From: Brevibacterium yomogidense
Lineage (GTDB): Bacteria; Actinomycetota; Actinomycetes; Actinomycetales; Brevibacteriaceae
Assembly: GCF_016107685.1 (NCBI RefSeq)
Contig: NZ_JABASY010000002.1
Coordinates: 62,001-126,000 of the forward strand
DNA: 64,000 nt
Direction of reading: 5' to 3'
Shown here: one piece after another, positions 24,862-33,982 of the stretch
How the letters are laid out: each line of letters begins with the position of its first letter
Numbering within the stretch: the first letter of the stretch is position 1
Position numbers and translations under genes: made by a program
Notes under the pieces: model-generated
What the model saw: only the letters and a program-made list of their open reading frames with translations
What the model was told of the DNA's origin: nothing
The model's database searches: none

Positions 24862-26352
24862 TCAGCCCCGGATCGACGCGAGCGTGTCGCGGATTGTCCG
24901 GAGCGCGGACCGGAGTTCGAGAGCGGTGGATGCGCCGTAGCCGAAGACGATGCCGTCCCGCACGGGCGCGGCCGGGTCGTGATGATAGGAGCTCAGTGGG
25001 GCCACCTCGATACCGCTCCGTGCGAGCGCCTCGACCGCGGTCTCGTCCGATTCTCCGCCGTCCCAGGACAGCGTCGCATGCAGGCCGCCTTCCAGCGCGT
25101 CCAATCGGAACTGGGGTGGGAGGTCGCTCATCGCATCGATGACGAGGCGGCGCCGGTGGGCGTACTCCCGGCCGACGCGGACCAGGTGCCGCCGCAGTCC
25201 ACCCGCTCGCAGGAAGTCGGTCAGTGCGGTCTGCACCATCCCGGAGACGGGCTGCCCCAGGGTCGTCCGCGCCTCGAGCACCTGTGCGCGGAAGCCGCGG
25301 TCGGGGATGAGGAGGTAACCGCAGCGCAGCCACGGGGAGAGCGTCTTGGAGAAGGTGCCGAGCAGGACCACCCGTCCTTCGCCGTCGAGTGAGGCGATCG
25401 CGGGCAGAGAGGGCGCACCGTGGCGGAACTCGCTGTCGTAGTCGTCCTCGATGATGAGCGCACCGGCCGTCGTCGCCCAGTCGAGCAGTGCCAGCCGCGA
25501 CGCGACGGGAAGCCTGCCGCCCAGCGGGTACTGGTGGCTGGGGGTCACCAGGGCTGCGGCGAACGGGCCCGAGGTGCCCTCCAGTCGGTCGATGTCCATC
25601 CCGCCGTCCCGCACGGGGATGGGGATCGGGGTCGCTCCGAGGCGTGAGATCACCGCACGGGAGGCACGGTGCCCCGGGTTCTCGGTCGCGATCCGGATGT
25701 CGTCCGCTCCCTGAGATCGAAGGGCGTGCACGAGCAGTCCGATCCCGTCGCTCGCACCGGCTGTCACGACGAGGTCGTCCGCCGTGCACTGCACTCCGCG
25801 CGCCGCCCGCAGATGATCCGCGATGGCGGCACGGAACCCCTCATCCCCGGCTGCGGGCGGTGGCAGGTCGGGCATGTCCTGCCGGGCCGCCTTCCGCCAG
25901 GCGGAGTTCCACTCGCGATCCCGGTGGAGGCCTGCCGCGGGGCTTCCGGGGGAGAGGTTGAGGGTGCGTGTCGTCCGTTCCGGTTCGGAGGCGTCGGCAG
26001 GCTCGGTCTCGACTGTCTCAGTGCCGCCTGTCTCAATGCCGACTGGCTCAGTAAGAGAGCGTGCCCGCGAACTCGGCGGCGGGCTGGGGAGGTCTGTCGT
26101 GACGTACGTGCCGGAGCCGGGGATGACGTCGACGTATCCTTCGCCGGCGAGCTCTTCGTAAGCGGACACGACGGTGCCCCTCGATACACCCAGGGCGGAG
26201 GCCAGGACCCGGCTGGACGGCAGCGGTTCGTGCGCGCTCGCCTGGCCGGACAGGATCGCCGCGCCGAGCTGTCCCGACACGTGCTCTCGCGCGCTGCGAC
26301 CCGGTGGTCGCTTGCCGTCGAGCACGAGGTCCATCGGGAACGGATGACGCAT
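24862..26352 (-). CDS. MocR/PdxR-type GntR regulator with aminotransferase domain
   Basis: Chimeric regulator of 496 residues. The N-terminal GntR winged helix spans about residues 15-85 (LPSSRVLASALGVSRGTVVSAYEELAGEGYV; residues 38-68) and the C-terminal part is a class-I PLP aminotransferase fold with the PLP lysine in LLGTFSKTLSPWLRCGYL and the EDDYDSEFRH motif. MocR proteins sense PLP or amino-acid-like ligands. The ATG chosen follows a consensus-like -10 TATGAT by 6 nt, suggesting a leaderless mRNA. The divergent neighbour is a broken acetyltransferase gene, not the usual pdxST, so the target is unclear. Confidence 0.9.
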   Translation of the reverse strand: MRHPFPMDLVLDGKRPPGRSAREHVSGQLGAAILSGQASAHEPLPSSRVLASALGVSRGTVVSAYEELAGEGYVDVIPGSGTYVTTDLPSPPPSSRARSLTEPVGIETGGTETVETEPADASEPERTTRTLNLSPGSPAAGLHRDREWNSAWRKAARQDMPDLPPPAAGDEGFRAAIADHLRAARGVQCTADDLVVTAGASDGIGLLVHALRSQGADDIRIATENPGHRASRAVISRLGATPIPIPVRDGGMDIDRLEGTSGPFAAALVTPSHQYPLGGRLPVASRLALLDWATTAGALIIEDDYDSEFRHGAPSLPAIASLDGEGRVVLLGTFSKTLSPWLRCGYLLIPDRGFRAQVLEARTTLGQPVSGMVQTALTDFLRAGGLRRHLVRVGREYAHRRRLVIDAMSDLPPQFRLDALEGGLHATLSWDGGESDETAVEALARSGIEVAPLSSYHHDPAAPVRDGIVFGYGASTALELRSALRTIRDTLASIRG

Positions 26353-26358
26353 GCGGGC

Positions 26359-26364
26359 ATCATA
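26359..26364 (-). promoter_or_regulatory. Predicted -10 element of leaderless mocR-like gene
   Basis: TATGAT on the minus strand ends 6 nt before the ATG at 26352. Confidence 0.5.
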
Positions 26365-26476
26365 CTGGTCCATCCTGTCGTGAGGGTTCCGGCATAGACG
26401 CCGGTCCGGAAATACTCCTAGCGTGGCTGTCATCGTTCGTTGCCAGAATCGTCCACCGTCAGAAGGGTTCCACATC

Positions 26477-27001
26477 ATGGCGTCTGCCCCGTCAACGGTC
26501 GTCCGACCGCTCGCCGCTGCCGACGAGGCCCGGTGGCGCGAGCTGTTCCGCGCCTACCGCGCTTTCTATGAACTGGAGGAGTCGGAGGAGATCGTCTCGC
26601 GCGTGTGAGGCTGGCTCATCGACCCGCGCCACGAATGCCAAGGACTCGTCGCAGAATCCGTACTCGCTGTTGAACCCGAACTCGGTGACGAATCCGCACG
26701 CGTTGTTCAGTCCGGCGGTGGGATCGTTGCGATCGGGCATTACCGGCGCTTTGCACGCCCGTCGACCGGTTCGGTCGGCATCTGGCTCGACGACCTCTTC
26801 ACCGATCCCGCGGCACGCGGCAGGGGAGCGGCGCGGGCCCTCGTTGCCCGGCTCACCGACATCGCCGGTGCGGAGGGTCGATCGGTCGTGCGGTGGATCA
26901 CCAAGGACGACAATGTGCGTGCGCAGGCGGTCTACGACCAGGTGGCGACCCGCACCGACTGGGTGACGTATGACGCCGCGCCCGGGAAGGAGACTCCATG
27001 A
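26477..27001 (+). pseudogene. GNAT acetyltransferase interrupted by an in-frame TGA
   Basis: The frame from ATG 26477 reads as a GNAT N-acetyltransferase: residues 1-43, then TGA at 26606-26608, then 130 further codons in the same frame with no other stop. The TGA sits between ...EIVSRV and GWLIDPRHE, where a tryptophan would suit the family, so a TGG-to-TGA change is the simplest cause. The acetyl-CoA loop ARGRGAARALVARL is intact downstream. The natural stop overlaps the start of the next GNAT gene by 4 bp (ATGA). Readthrough or a sequence error cannot be excluded. Confidence 0.75.
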
Positions 27002-27696
27002 CGACGAATGAGTACGGGCAGCCGGTGAGTGAAGAAGTGCCGGGTTGGGCCCCGGTGCCTCGGCCGGATGCGGAGACGCTGCCCGGACGGTACTGCACAC
27101 TCGAACACCTCGATCCGGCCCGTCACGCGGACAGCCTGTACGACGCCTACGCGGTGGCGCAGGACGATCGCGACTGGACCTACCTTCCCTACGGGCCGTT
27201 CCCCGATCGCGAGTCCTACCGCGCATGGGCGCATGACGCGGCGCAGAGCGCCGACCCGCGCCACTACGCGGTGGTCGACCACGCCACCGGCGCGGTCTTC
27301 GGCACACTGGCGCTGATGCGTCACGATCCGGTCAACGGTGTCATCGAGGTCGGGAACGTCGTCTTGTCCCGCGGCATGCAGCGCACACCGATGTCGACCG
27401 AGGCGCAGTTCCTGCTCATGCGGTACGTCTTCGACGATCTGGGGTACCGGCGTTACGAATGGAAGTGCGACAGCCTCAACGTTCCGTCGTGCAGGACCGC
27501 TGAACGGCTCGGGTTCACGTACGAGGGGACGTTCCGGCAGGCCGTCGTGTACAAGGGGCGGAACCGCGACACCGCGTGGTACGCAATCGTGGACAGTGAA
27601 TGGCCGCGGCTGCGCGCTGCCTTCGAAGCGTGGCTCAGCCCCGCGAACTTCACCGCCGACGGTCGGCAGATCGACCCCCTGCAGGCACGGCGCTGA
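26998..27696 (+). CDS. GNAT family acetyltransferase (RimJ/RimL-like)
   Basis: N-acetyltransferase of 232 residues. The RimL-like pattern is clear: RYCTLEHLDPARHADSLYDA at the N-terminus, GNVVLSRGMQRTPMSTEAQ in the acetyl-CoA region (residues about 116-134), and YRRYEWKCDSLNVPSCRTAE followed by RLGFTYEGTFRQ. The family acetylates protein N-termini or small amines; the substrate is unknown. It starts inside the stop codon of the preceding broken GNAT gene, so normal expression may depend on coupling to that gene. Confidence 0.88.
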   Translation: MTTNEYGQPVSEEVPGWAPVPRPDAETLPGRYCTLEHLDPARHADSLYDAYAVAQDDRDWTYLPYGPFPDRESYRAWAHDAAQSADPRHYAVVDHATGAVFGTLALMRHDPVNGVIEVGNVVLSRGMQRTPMSTEAQFLLMRYVFDDLGYRRYEWKCDSLNVPSCRTAERLGFTYEGTFRQAVVYKGRNRDTAWYAIVDSEWPRLRAAFEAWLSPANFTADGRQIDPLQARR

Positions 27697-27717
27697 CGCG
27701 GGGCGGCGCTCCGACCC

Positions 27718-30150
27718 TCAGAATCCGAACCTCCGCGCGGCCTCCAGCGCCTCCTCCGACGAGGACGCGCCGAGCTTCTGGTACAGACTCCGGATCTGGG
27801 AGCGCACGGTGTTCTCCGACCGCACCTGACGTTCGGCGATCTCGCGTCGGGACAGTCCCTGTCGCAGACCGTCGAGGACCTCGGCCTCGCGTGGGGTGAG
27901 CGTGGGCCGCGCACTGCACTGCGAAACCCGCGGGGCGAACGTCCGGAGGCGGGACCGCTGCGCAGGGGTCAACTGCTGCAGATGCGTGGACGACAGCAGG
28001 TCGTGCTGATGCAGAAGCCCCAGATCCTCGAGCGAGCCCCTCCCGGAGACGACCCCGGTGATCAGTTCCGCGATCATCGCGTCCTTGTCGTGTCGATCAA
28101 GCAGGATCTGCATCTGCAGGGCCAGGTTCAGCCATCGTGTTCCGAGTTCGTCGAGCCGCAGCTGTCCGAGGAGACGCGCAGCCCGGTCCACCTCTCCGGT
28201 GAGGAACATGCGGTAAGACTCCAACACTCGTATTTCCGGTGTGGAGGGTGGATCCGCTGGTTGCCCCGTGGTCGGAGCACCCAGCGGATTCGACACGGCT
28301 GCGGCGTGTTCAGCGATGGCGAAGACGTGCTGGGCCAGAGGGGTGCGGGACGGGTGGGGGCGCTGGTGCCGCATGCCGCTGGTGATGACCAGCGCCCGCC
28401 GCGGCTGCCCGGCCAGCACGCTCCTCATAGCGAGGAGGTACGTGTGGACCTGCCACGTCTCGTCCTGGTCCGGCGTGGGCGGCAGAGCGCGCAGCGCTTC
28501 GTCCGCCGCCTCGAGGTCGAGGTCCGCCAGCGCCACGCTCACCCGTGCCAGCAGGGCGCTGCGCGCCACCGTCGTCCGCCCCCACGCGACCCCGTCGATC
28601 CACCGGTCGTGTTCGGCGAGCCATGTGCGCGCCTCGTGATGGTCACCGTTCAGCGCGGTGATTAGCGCGAGTTTGGAGGTGGTGTCGGCCAGCAGGAAGT
28701 GATGATCCGACCCCTCGACCCGGTGAAACGCCGCGCGGAAGCTCGACAGTGCGGTGACGGGGTCTCCTCCGATCGCCAGTGCGACACCGGCGTGCAGATT
28801 GACCACGCTGGACAGCACCGCATGGATGCGGCGCTTCGACTCCGCCCTGTGCAGCGCGGTGAGCAGGCGCCGAGCGGCCGCGGCTGCTTCCGCATCATGC
28901 CCGGCGAGCCGCAGGTAGCCGACCTCCAGGAGGCCGAACGACAGGGCCTTGGGCCCGGGGTTCCGGTAGAGGTCCTTCGTGCGTGCGTGCAGCGTCTGAG
29001 CGAGCCTGTCCCGGTCGTACCTGACTCTGCCGTCGGGGAGGACGAAGGACATGCCGTCCGGTCCCGCCCCCTGGATCAGTCGGACGGCGGCGCCGGAGAA
29101 GTCGCCCAGCCACTGGTCGATGAATGCTGTGGGGAGGGCTTCCACAACGTGTCTCACGATGCGCGCATCCGCGGTGAAGAGCTCCGTCCAGCGTTCCAGC
29201 AGCAGCTCACCGAGCACATTCCAGTATCTGCGGGACGCGGCGTACCGGATGGCAGAGACGAGGTCGGTCGCCTCCGCCACCGCATCGACCGCCGCGGCGA
29301 CCAGATCGTCCGCGAGCGCGGAGTCGTTCTGCCGGATGAGAGTCCGAAGGCATGACCGGACGAGCTCCGGCATGAAGGGGGTGCCGTCCTCACCCCGCAC
29401 CAGGATCCCTGCATCGAGGAAGGTGCCGGTGGAGGGCGGTGAGCCATGCACCTCGCGGAAGAACTCCGTCAGCGTCGCGTCGGTGATCGGTTCGAGGAAC
29501 GCGGCCTTCGCCATCTCCCACCCACCGTCCAGCCGGATGATCCAGTGCGACAGGTACGGCAGCATCACCTGCTGGGCGCGGGGGAGTGCGTCGGGATCCT
29601 GCAGGAGGATCAGCGTGGGCTCCAGCCAGCCGCCGGTGTGGCGGTGCACCCGGGCTGCGAGCGTGGCTGCGTCGTCCTGTACGGCGGCAGCGTCCTCACG
29701 GTTGCCTCCCCGTTTCATGTGCTCGAGAGCGACGACCGCCTCGGCGATGTCATCGACGCTCATGAGGAGGTCTGCCGCGAGTGCCATGCGCCAGTCGTGA
29801 TCTGCCAGCGCTTCCCAGTCGACGTCGAGGGAGTCGAGGACGATCGCCGCCACCCGCGGTTCTGTGGACGGCCCTGATTCCGGCGGGTCCTCCGTCTGCG
29901 TGAGTGCCGCGGAGATCGAGCCGGCCGTGGTGAACGCATCGGACCGGCGGACGGGCGGGGTGTCCCGTACGTGCACGACCCGCCCGCCGTGCTCGTCGCA
30001 CCAGGACTGCGCGAACCAGCCTCGACCCATGCCGGAGGGGGCGTGGAGGACGAGCATCGCATCGGCATCGTGCAGGCTCGCGTCGAATCGCTTCCACGCC
30101 GGATGACGGTTCGCTGAGACGACGTCGGGCGCGATCGAACGGACGTACAT
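27718..30150 (-). CDS. Large LuxR-type regulator with degenerate P-loop
   Basis: Regulator of 810 residues organised like MalT/LAL proteins: an N-terminal ATPase-like region, a long helical repeat region, and a C-terminal LuxR helix-turn-helix (LTPREAEVLDGLRQGLSRRE, then ENTVRSQIRSLYQKLG). The P-loop-like APSGMGRGW near residue 38 lacks the usual Lys-Thr/Ser, so ATP hydrolysis is doubtful. The ATG at 30150 follows AGAGGAG; the open frame extends upstream but reads through intergenic DNA. It is divergent from the giant surface protein gene and is the natural candidate to control it (inference). Confidence 0.85.
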   Translation of the reverse strand: MYVRSIAPDVVSANRHPAWKRFDASLHDADAMLVLHAPSGMGRGWFAQSWCDEHGGRVVHVRDTPPVRRSDAFTTAGSISAALTQTEDPPESGPSTEPRVAAIVLDSLDVDWEALADHDWRMALAADLLMSVDDIAEAVVALEHMKRGGNREDAAAVQDDAATLAARVHRHTGGWLEPTLILLQDPDALPRAQQVMLPYLSHWIIRLDGGWEMAKAAFLEPITDATLTEFFREVHGSPPSTGTFLDAGILVRGEDGTPFMPELVRSCLRTLIRQNDSALADDLVAAAVDAVAEATDLVSAIRYAASRRYWNVLGELLLERWTELFTADARIVRHVVEALPTAFIDQWLGDFSGAAVRLIQGAGPDGMSFVLPDGRVRYDRDRLAQTLHARTKDLYRNPGPKALSFGLLEVGYLRLAGHDAEAAAAARRLLTALHRAESKRRIHAVLSSVVNLHAGVALAIGGDPVTALSSFRAAFHRVEGSDHHFLLADTTSKLALITALNGDHHEARTWLAEHDRWIDGVAWGRTTVARSALLARVSVALADLDLEAADEALRALPPTPDQDETWQVHTYLLAMRSVLAGQPRRALVITSGMRHQRPHPSRTPLAQHVFAIAEHAAAVSNPLGAPTTGQPADPPSTPEIRVLESYRMFLTGEVDRAARLLGQLRLDELGTRWLNLALQMQILLDRHDKDAMIAELITGVVSGRGSLEDLGLLHQHDLLSSTHLQQLTPAQRSRLRTFAPRVSQCSARPTLTPREAEVLDGLRQGLSRREIAERQVRSENTVRSQIRSLYQKLGASSSEEALEAARRFGF

Positions 30151-30312
30151 CGTCGGAGAGCTCCTCTTGTGGCACAGCGGTGCACGGGGCGGCGGCACGG
30201 GTCCGTGGTGGGAGAGGCATGCGCAGCGGTGCGGCATGCGGGTCGCCTTGCAGGTGAGACCCATTCGCATAGTACGCGCCCGCAGGCACTGCGCCCACTG
30301 CGGATGCCGACA

Positions 30313-30339
30313 GGGTGAATTGTGGGGTGAATTCACCCC
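30313..30339. promoter_or_regulatory. Palindrome plus half-site upstream of the surface-protein gene
   Basis: GGGGTGAATTCACCCC (30324-30339) is a perfect 16-bp palindrome, preceded by an extra half-site GGGTGAATT at 30313. It lies in the 334-bp gap between the divergent LuxR-type and surface-protein genes. A direct repeat CAGGAAGCAC and a -10-like TAGGCT (30381-30386) lie between it and the surface-protein gene. Confidence 0.55.
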
Positions 30340-30484
30340 GGACTATCCAGGAAGCACTCAGGAAGCACGCACGTGATGCCTAGGCTCCCTAGCGTCACGC
30401 CGGGATCTCCAAGCCTCCCGGTCGCGGGCATCGACGCCTGAGTCCGCATCCCGCATCCCGTTCTCACCCACCGGAAGGAAACCC

Positions 30485-33400
30485 ATGTCCAGAGTCCTCA
30501 AAGCGCCGCCGGGCGTATTCTCGCGCTTCGCCGCGTATCTGCTGACGCTGCTCGTCGCACTCAGCTCGACCATGATGCTGCCGCAGGCCGCGTCCGCTGC
30601 CGGAGAGGCTCCCGGTAGCGGCAGCCCGATCGTCTTCACGGACATCAGCTTCGAGACTGAGGAATTCGCGAGCGGGACGACCCAGCAGCTGAACGTCGAG
30701 TGGATGATCGACGGGGAGGCGCAGAACCCGGTCACGGTCGAACTGGCGCTCCCGGACGGGCTCAGCGGGCACAACGACCGCTTCGCACTGGCCGGACCGG
30801 ACGGTGAGGCGGCGGGCGAATGCCTCGTGCAGAACGACACGATCACGTGCACTGCGGACCCGCAGTTCATCGAGGACAACCCGTATGACGTGTCCGGTTC
30901 CTTCTACATCAACGTGACCTCGACGATCGAGAACATCGAGACGATCGAGCACACGTTCGACTTCGGTGAGTTCCAGAACGAGGTCGTGCTCCATCGCAAC
31001 GTGAACTGGTGCGACGACCACTGCGAGTTCGGGTCTCAGCACGATGGCAAATACGGCTGGTACGACAACCTCGAGGATCGGATCTACTGGACGGTGAACG
31101 TCCCGGCCGGTGAGCAGGGGATGGAGATCGGGCAGGACGTCTCCGTGACCGACGTCATGGACGAGGACGACTACACCATCCTGCGTCAGAGCGGGTACCC
31201 GCGTGTGCTGGAGGCGCGCTCCATCAGCTACAACAGCTGGGGCAGCGAATCCCTCGATTACAGTGTCGTCCCGAACGACCGGGTGGAGTGGAGCGACGAC
31301 GATCTGACCGCCTCGTTCACGACCGGACCGGGACTGGGATCGGATTACACGGCCGGTGACTGCACGACGAACCAGGGCGAAGCCGTTGACTGCACCCGCG
31401 GCACGGACGGCTCGTTCTACCAGGTGCAGTGGCTGGTCGACGTCGAGACCGCCGGTGAACTGCGTGACAACGGCGACCGCGTCTTCTACAACGGAGCCGA
31501 ATACACGATCGAGGGCGAGACCCGCACGATCGAGGAGTCCAGCACGACCCGGCACTCCGGTGGCGGCAACGTCGTGGGCCGCAACTTCGGCAAGTTCCAG
31601 GTGACGAAGGAACTCACGGGCGACACCACTCTCAACCCGGAGTTCCGGGTGGACTACACGTACCAGGAGCCCGGGCAGGAACCGCGCGAGGTGACGGAGA
31701 CGTTCCGGGCGGGGGACACCTTCACCAGCCCGGAGATCTTCCGCGGCACCACGGCGACGATCCACGAGATCGCGCCGACCGACCCGGACAACGTCACGTG
31801 GGACGCCCCGGTGTTCGTGGACGTCGACGGCAACGAGGTCACGGAGCTGACCTTCAGCGCGGAGAACGGCAACCTCGGCACGATCACGAAACTGACGCTG
31901 AAGAATCGTGCTTCGCTGCACCAGGGCGGGTTCCAGGCCCAGAAGACTCTTGAGAACCCGGACGGCGTGGGCCTGCCGGCGGATGCCGCGTACACGCTGG
32001 CGTACAGCTACCCGGCTGATGCGGAGAAGGGATTCCCCGCGGGGTCCGGCGAGCTGACGCTTCCGGCCGACGGCAGCGTGGTGGACAGCGGCGATCTGCC
32101 GGTGGGCGCGGAGCTGACGCTCGCGGAGGTCGGTCTGCCGAACGTCCCGGGTGCCACGTGGGACGAGCCGGTGCTCTCGCACAGCACGCTCACCATCGGC
32201 GAGGACGACCTCGTGACGGTGGACGTCACCAACCGCCTCACACAGGACGTCGGGCAGTTCCAGGTGATGAAGACGACCTCGGGCGAGGGGCAGGAGCTCA
32301 TCCCCGAGGGCACCGAGTTCACCGTCAGCTACAGCTACGGCCCGATCAACGGCTTCCCGGGCGGCTCCGGCGAGCTGACAGTGGCGGCCGGAGAGACCTC
32401 GGAGACGAGCCCCCAGCTGCCTGCGGGCGCCACCGTCGTTCTCGAAGAGCTGACTCCTGTCGATCCCGAGGGTGGGACCTGGGGCGATCCGGAGTTCAGC
32501 GAGACCGAGTTCACCGTCACGAAGGACCAGGTCGTCACGATCGATCTGGACAATCCGATCAGCTGGAACGACGGCGACTTCTCCGTGTCGAAGGTCGTCG
32601 AGGGCGATGCCGCGCACCTGGTCGATGAAGACGTCGCCTTCACGGTCGACTACGACTACGTGCTCCCGGAGGCCCTGGACGCCGACCCGAGCACCGGACA
32701 GGGATCGCTCACGGTCCTGAACGACGGCAACGCGGTCACGAGTGATCCACTGCCGTACGGGACAGAGGTGACGCTGTCGGAGGTGGAGCCGCATGCGATC
32801 CAGGGGGCGACCTGGACCGGTTCCGATTTCGACCACTCAGCCTTCACGATCGGTGACGCGACCACCTTCGGGGTGACGCTCACGAACTCCATCGAGCTCG
32901 ACCTCGGCGGCTTCAGCATCGAGAAGACGGTGAGCGGCAACGGTGACCACCTCGTCGCCGACGATGCCTCGTTCACCGTGAGCTACTCGTACCCGGCCGG
33001 CCCCACCTTCGAGGCGGGGGAGGGCGAGGTCGTGGTGACCCCCGGCGGTGACCCCGCCGTCGTGACCGGTCTGCCCACGGGCGCTCAGGTCACCCTCGAG
33101 GAGGTCGCACCGGAGAACCCGGAGGGCGGCAGCTGGCAGGACGTGACGTGGATCGACGGCAACGTCGTGACGATCGGGAAGGACACCGTGGTCGAGGTCG
33201 GCCTGGACAACGCGATCGAGCTGAACACGGGCAACTTCTCTGTGCTGAAGGAGCTCGATGGTGCGGGGTCCGGTCTGGTGCCGGACGACGCGAGCTTCGT
33301 CGTGCACTACGAGTACGCAGCCGGGGACGGCTTCGAGGCCGGCGAAGGCCAGCTCGAGGTGACCGCGGACGGCGAGGCAGTCACCAGCGGGCAGCTGCCC

Positions 33401-33811
33401 TACGGGGCTGAGGTCCACCTGAGTGAGGCGCAGCCGATGAACATCGATGGTGCCACCTGGACGGGGTACCAGTTCAGCCCGTCCGTCGTGACCATCGGCG
33501 ACGGCACGACCGCAGAGGTGACGCTCACCAACACGTTCGATGCCGACGAAGAGCCCGGTGATCCGGTTGATCCGGGCACACCGGAGGATTCTGAGGAGCC
33601 GGGTGAACCAGGCACACCGGGAGATCCAGACGCACCCGGAGACCCTGGCACACCGGATGATCCCGAGGCCGGCCCAGGTGGGCCGGAGGGTGATGACCCG
33701 CTTCCGCGCACTGGCATGTCGCCGTGGGGCGCCCTGGGAGCAGGATTCGTACTCATCGCGCTGGGTGCCGGAGCCCTCCTCTACACCGTTCGGAGGCGCC
33801 ACCGCAGCTGA
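30485..33811 (+). CDS. Large LPRTG-anchored surface protein with six DUF5979 repeats
   Basis: Cell-wall protein of 1108 residues. A signal peptide (to about residue 38, LPQAASA) leads into an adhesin-like N-terminal region (about 40-360) with several Cys pairs. Six repeats of about 105-110 residues then start near 368, 481, 590, 697, 809 and 916, each opening G-x-F-x-V-x-K and ending with a V-x-L-x-N-x-I strand; they match DUF5979-type Ig-like stalk domains. A Pro/Glu/Gly linker, LPRTG at 1073, a hydrophobic helix and RRRHRS form the sorting signal. It probably projects a binding head from the surface. Ribosome site GGAAGGAA. No sortase gene is in the window. Confidence 0.9.
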   Translation: MSRVLKAPPGVFSRFAAYLLTLLVALSSTMMLPQAASAAGEAPGSGSPIVFTDISFETEEFASGTTQQLNVEWMIDGEAQNPVTVELALPDGLSGHNDRFALAGPDGEAAGECLVQNDTITCTADPQFIEDNPYDVSGSFYINVTSTIENIETIEHTFDFGEFQNEVVLHRNVNWCDDHCEFGSQHDGKYGWYDNLEDRIYWTVNVPAGEQGMEIGQDVSVTDVMDEDDYTILRQSGYPRVLEARSISYNSWGSESLDYSVVPNDRVEWSDDDLTASFTTGPGLGSDYTAGDCTTNQGEAVDCTRGTDGSFYQVQWLVDVETAGELRDNGDRVFYNGAEYTIEGETRTIEESSTTRHSGGGNVVGRNFGKFQVTKELTGDTTLNPEFRVDYTYQEPGQEPREVTETFRAGDTFTSPEIFRGTTATIHEIAPTDPDNVTWDAPVFVDVDGNEVTELTFSAENGNLGTITKLTLKNRASLHQGGFQAQKTLENPDGVGLPADAAYTLAYSYPADAEKGFPAGSGELTLPADGSVVDSGDLPVGAELTLAEVGLPNVPGATWDEPVLSHSTLTIGEDDLVTVDVTNRLTQDVGQFQVMKTTSGEGQELIPEGTEFTVSYSYGPINGFPGGSGELTVAAGETSETSPQLPAGATVVLEELTPVDPEGGTWGDPEFSETEFTVTKDQVVTIDLDNPISWNDGDFSVSKVVEGDAAHLVDEDVAFTVDYDYVLPEALDADPSTGQGSLTVLNDGNAVTSDPLPYGTEVTLSEVEPHAIQGATWTGSDFDHSAFTIGDATTFGVTLTNSIELDLGGFSIEKTVSGNGDHLVADDASFTVSYSYPAGPTFEAGEGEVVVTPGGDPAVVTGLPTGAQVTLEEVAPENPEGGSWQDVTWIDGNVVTIGKDTVVEVGLDNAIELNTGNFSVLKELDGAGSGLVPDDASFVVHYEYAAGDGFEAGEGQLEVTADGEAVTSGQLPYGAEVHLSEAQPMNIDGATWTGYQFSPSVVTIGDGTTAEVTLTNTFDADEEPGDPVDPGTPEDSEEPGEPGTPGDPDAPGDPGTPDDPEAGPGGPEGDDPLPRTGMSPWGALGAGFVLIALGAGALLYTVRRRHRS

Positions 33812-33897
33812 AGAATGCAATCGCTGGTGTGACGACCGGCATCGGTGAGCCGCTGTGGAGCGGCCCACCGGGCGGGGACGTCACCCGGCTGAGGACA

Positions 33898-33936
33898 TGA
33901 GTGTGCCGACCTGCGACGTGCAGGTCGGCACACTCA
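33898..33936. terminator. Bidirectional hairpin terminator
   Basis: Perfect 17-bp stem (TGAGTGTGCCGACCTGC, loop GACGT) between the convergent surface-protein and TRAP-binding-protein genes. A smaller hairpin GCCGCT-gtgg-AGCGGC lies at 33849-33864. Confidence 0.85.
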
Positions 33937-33982
33937 CGTGGAAGGAGGACCGCCGGAAGGAGGTCGACTCAGTGCGGCTCAC

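Noticed and set aside
30464..32836. A 790-codon open frame on the minus strand
   Set aside because: It lies antisense to the DUF5979 surface-protein gene, has no family features, and mirrors its codon periodicity; a high-GC shadow frame.
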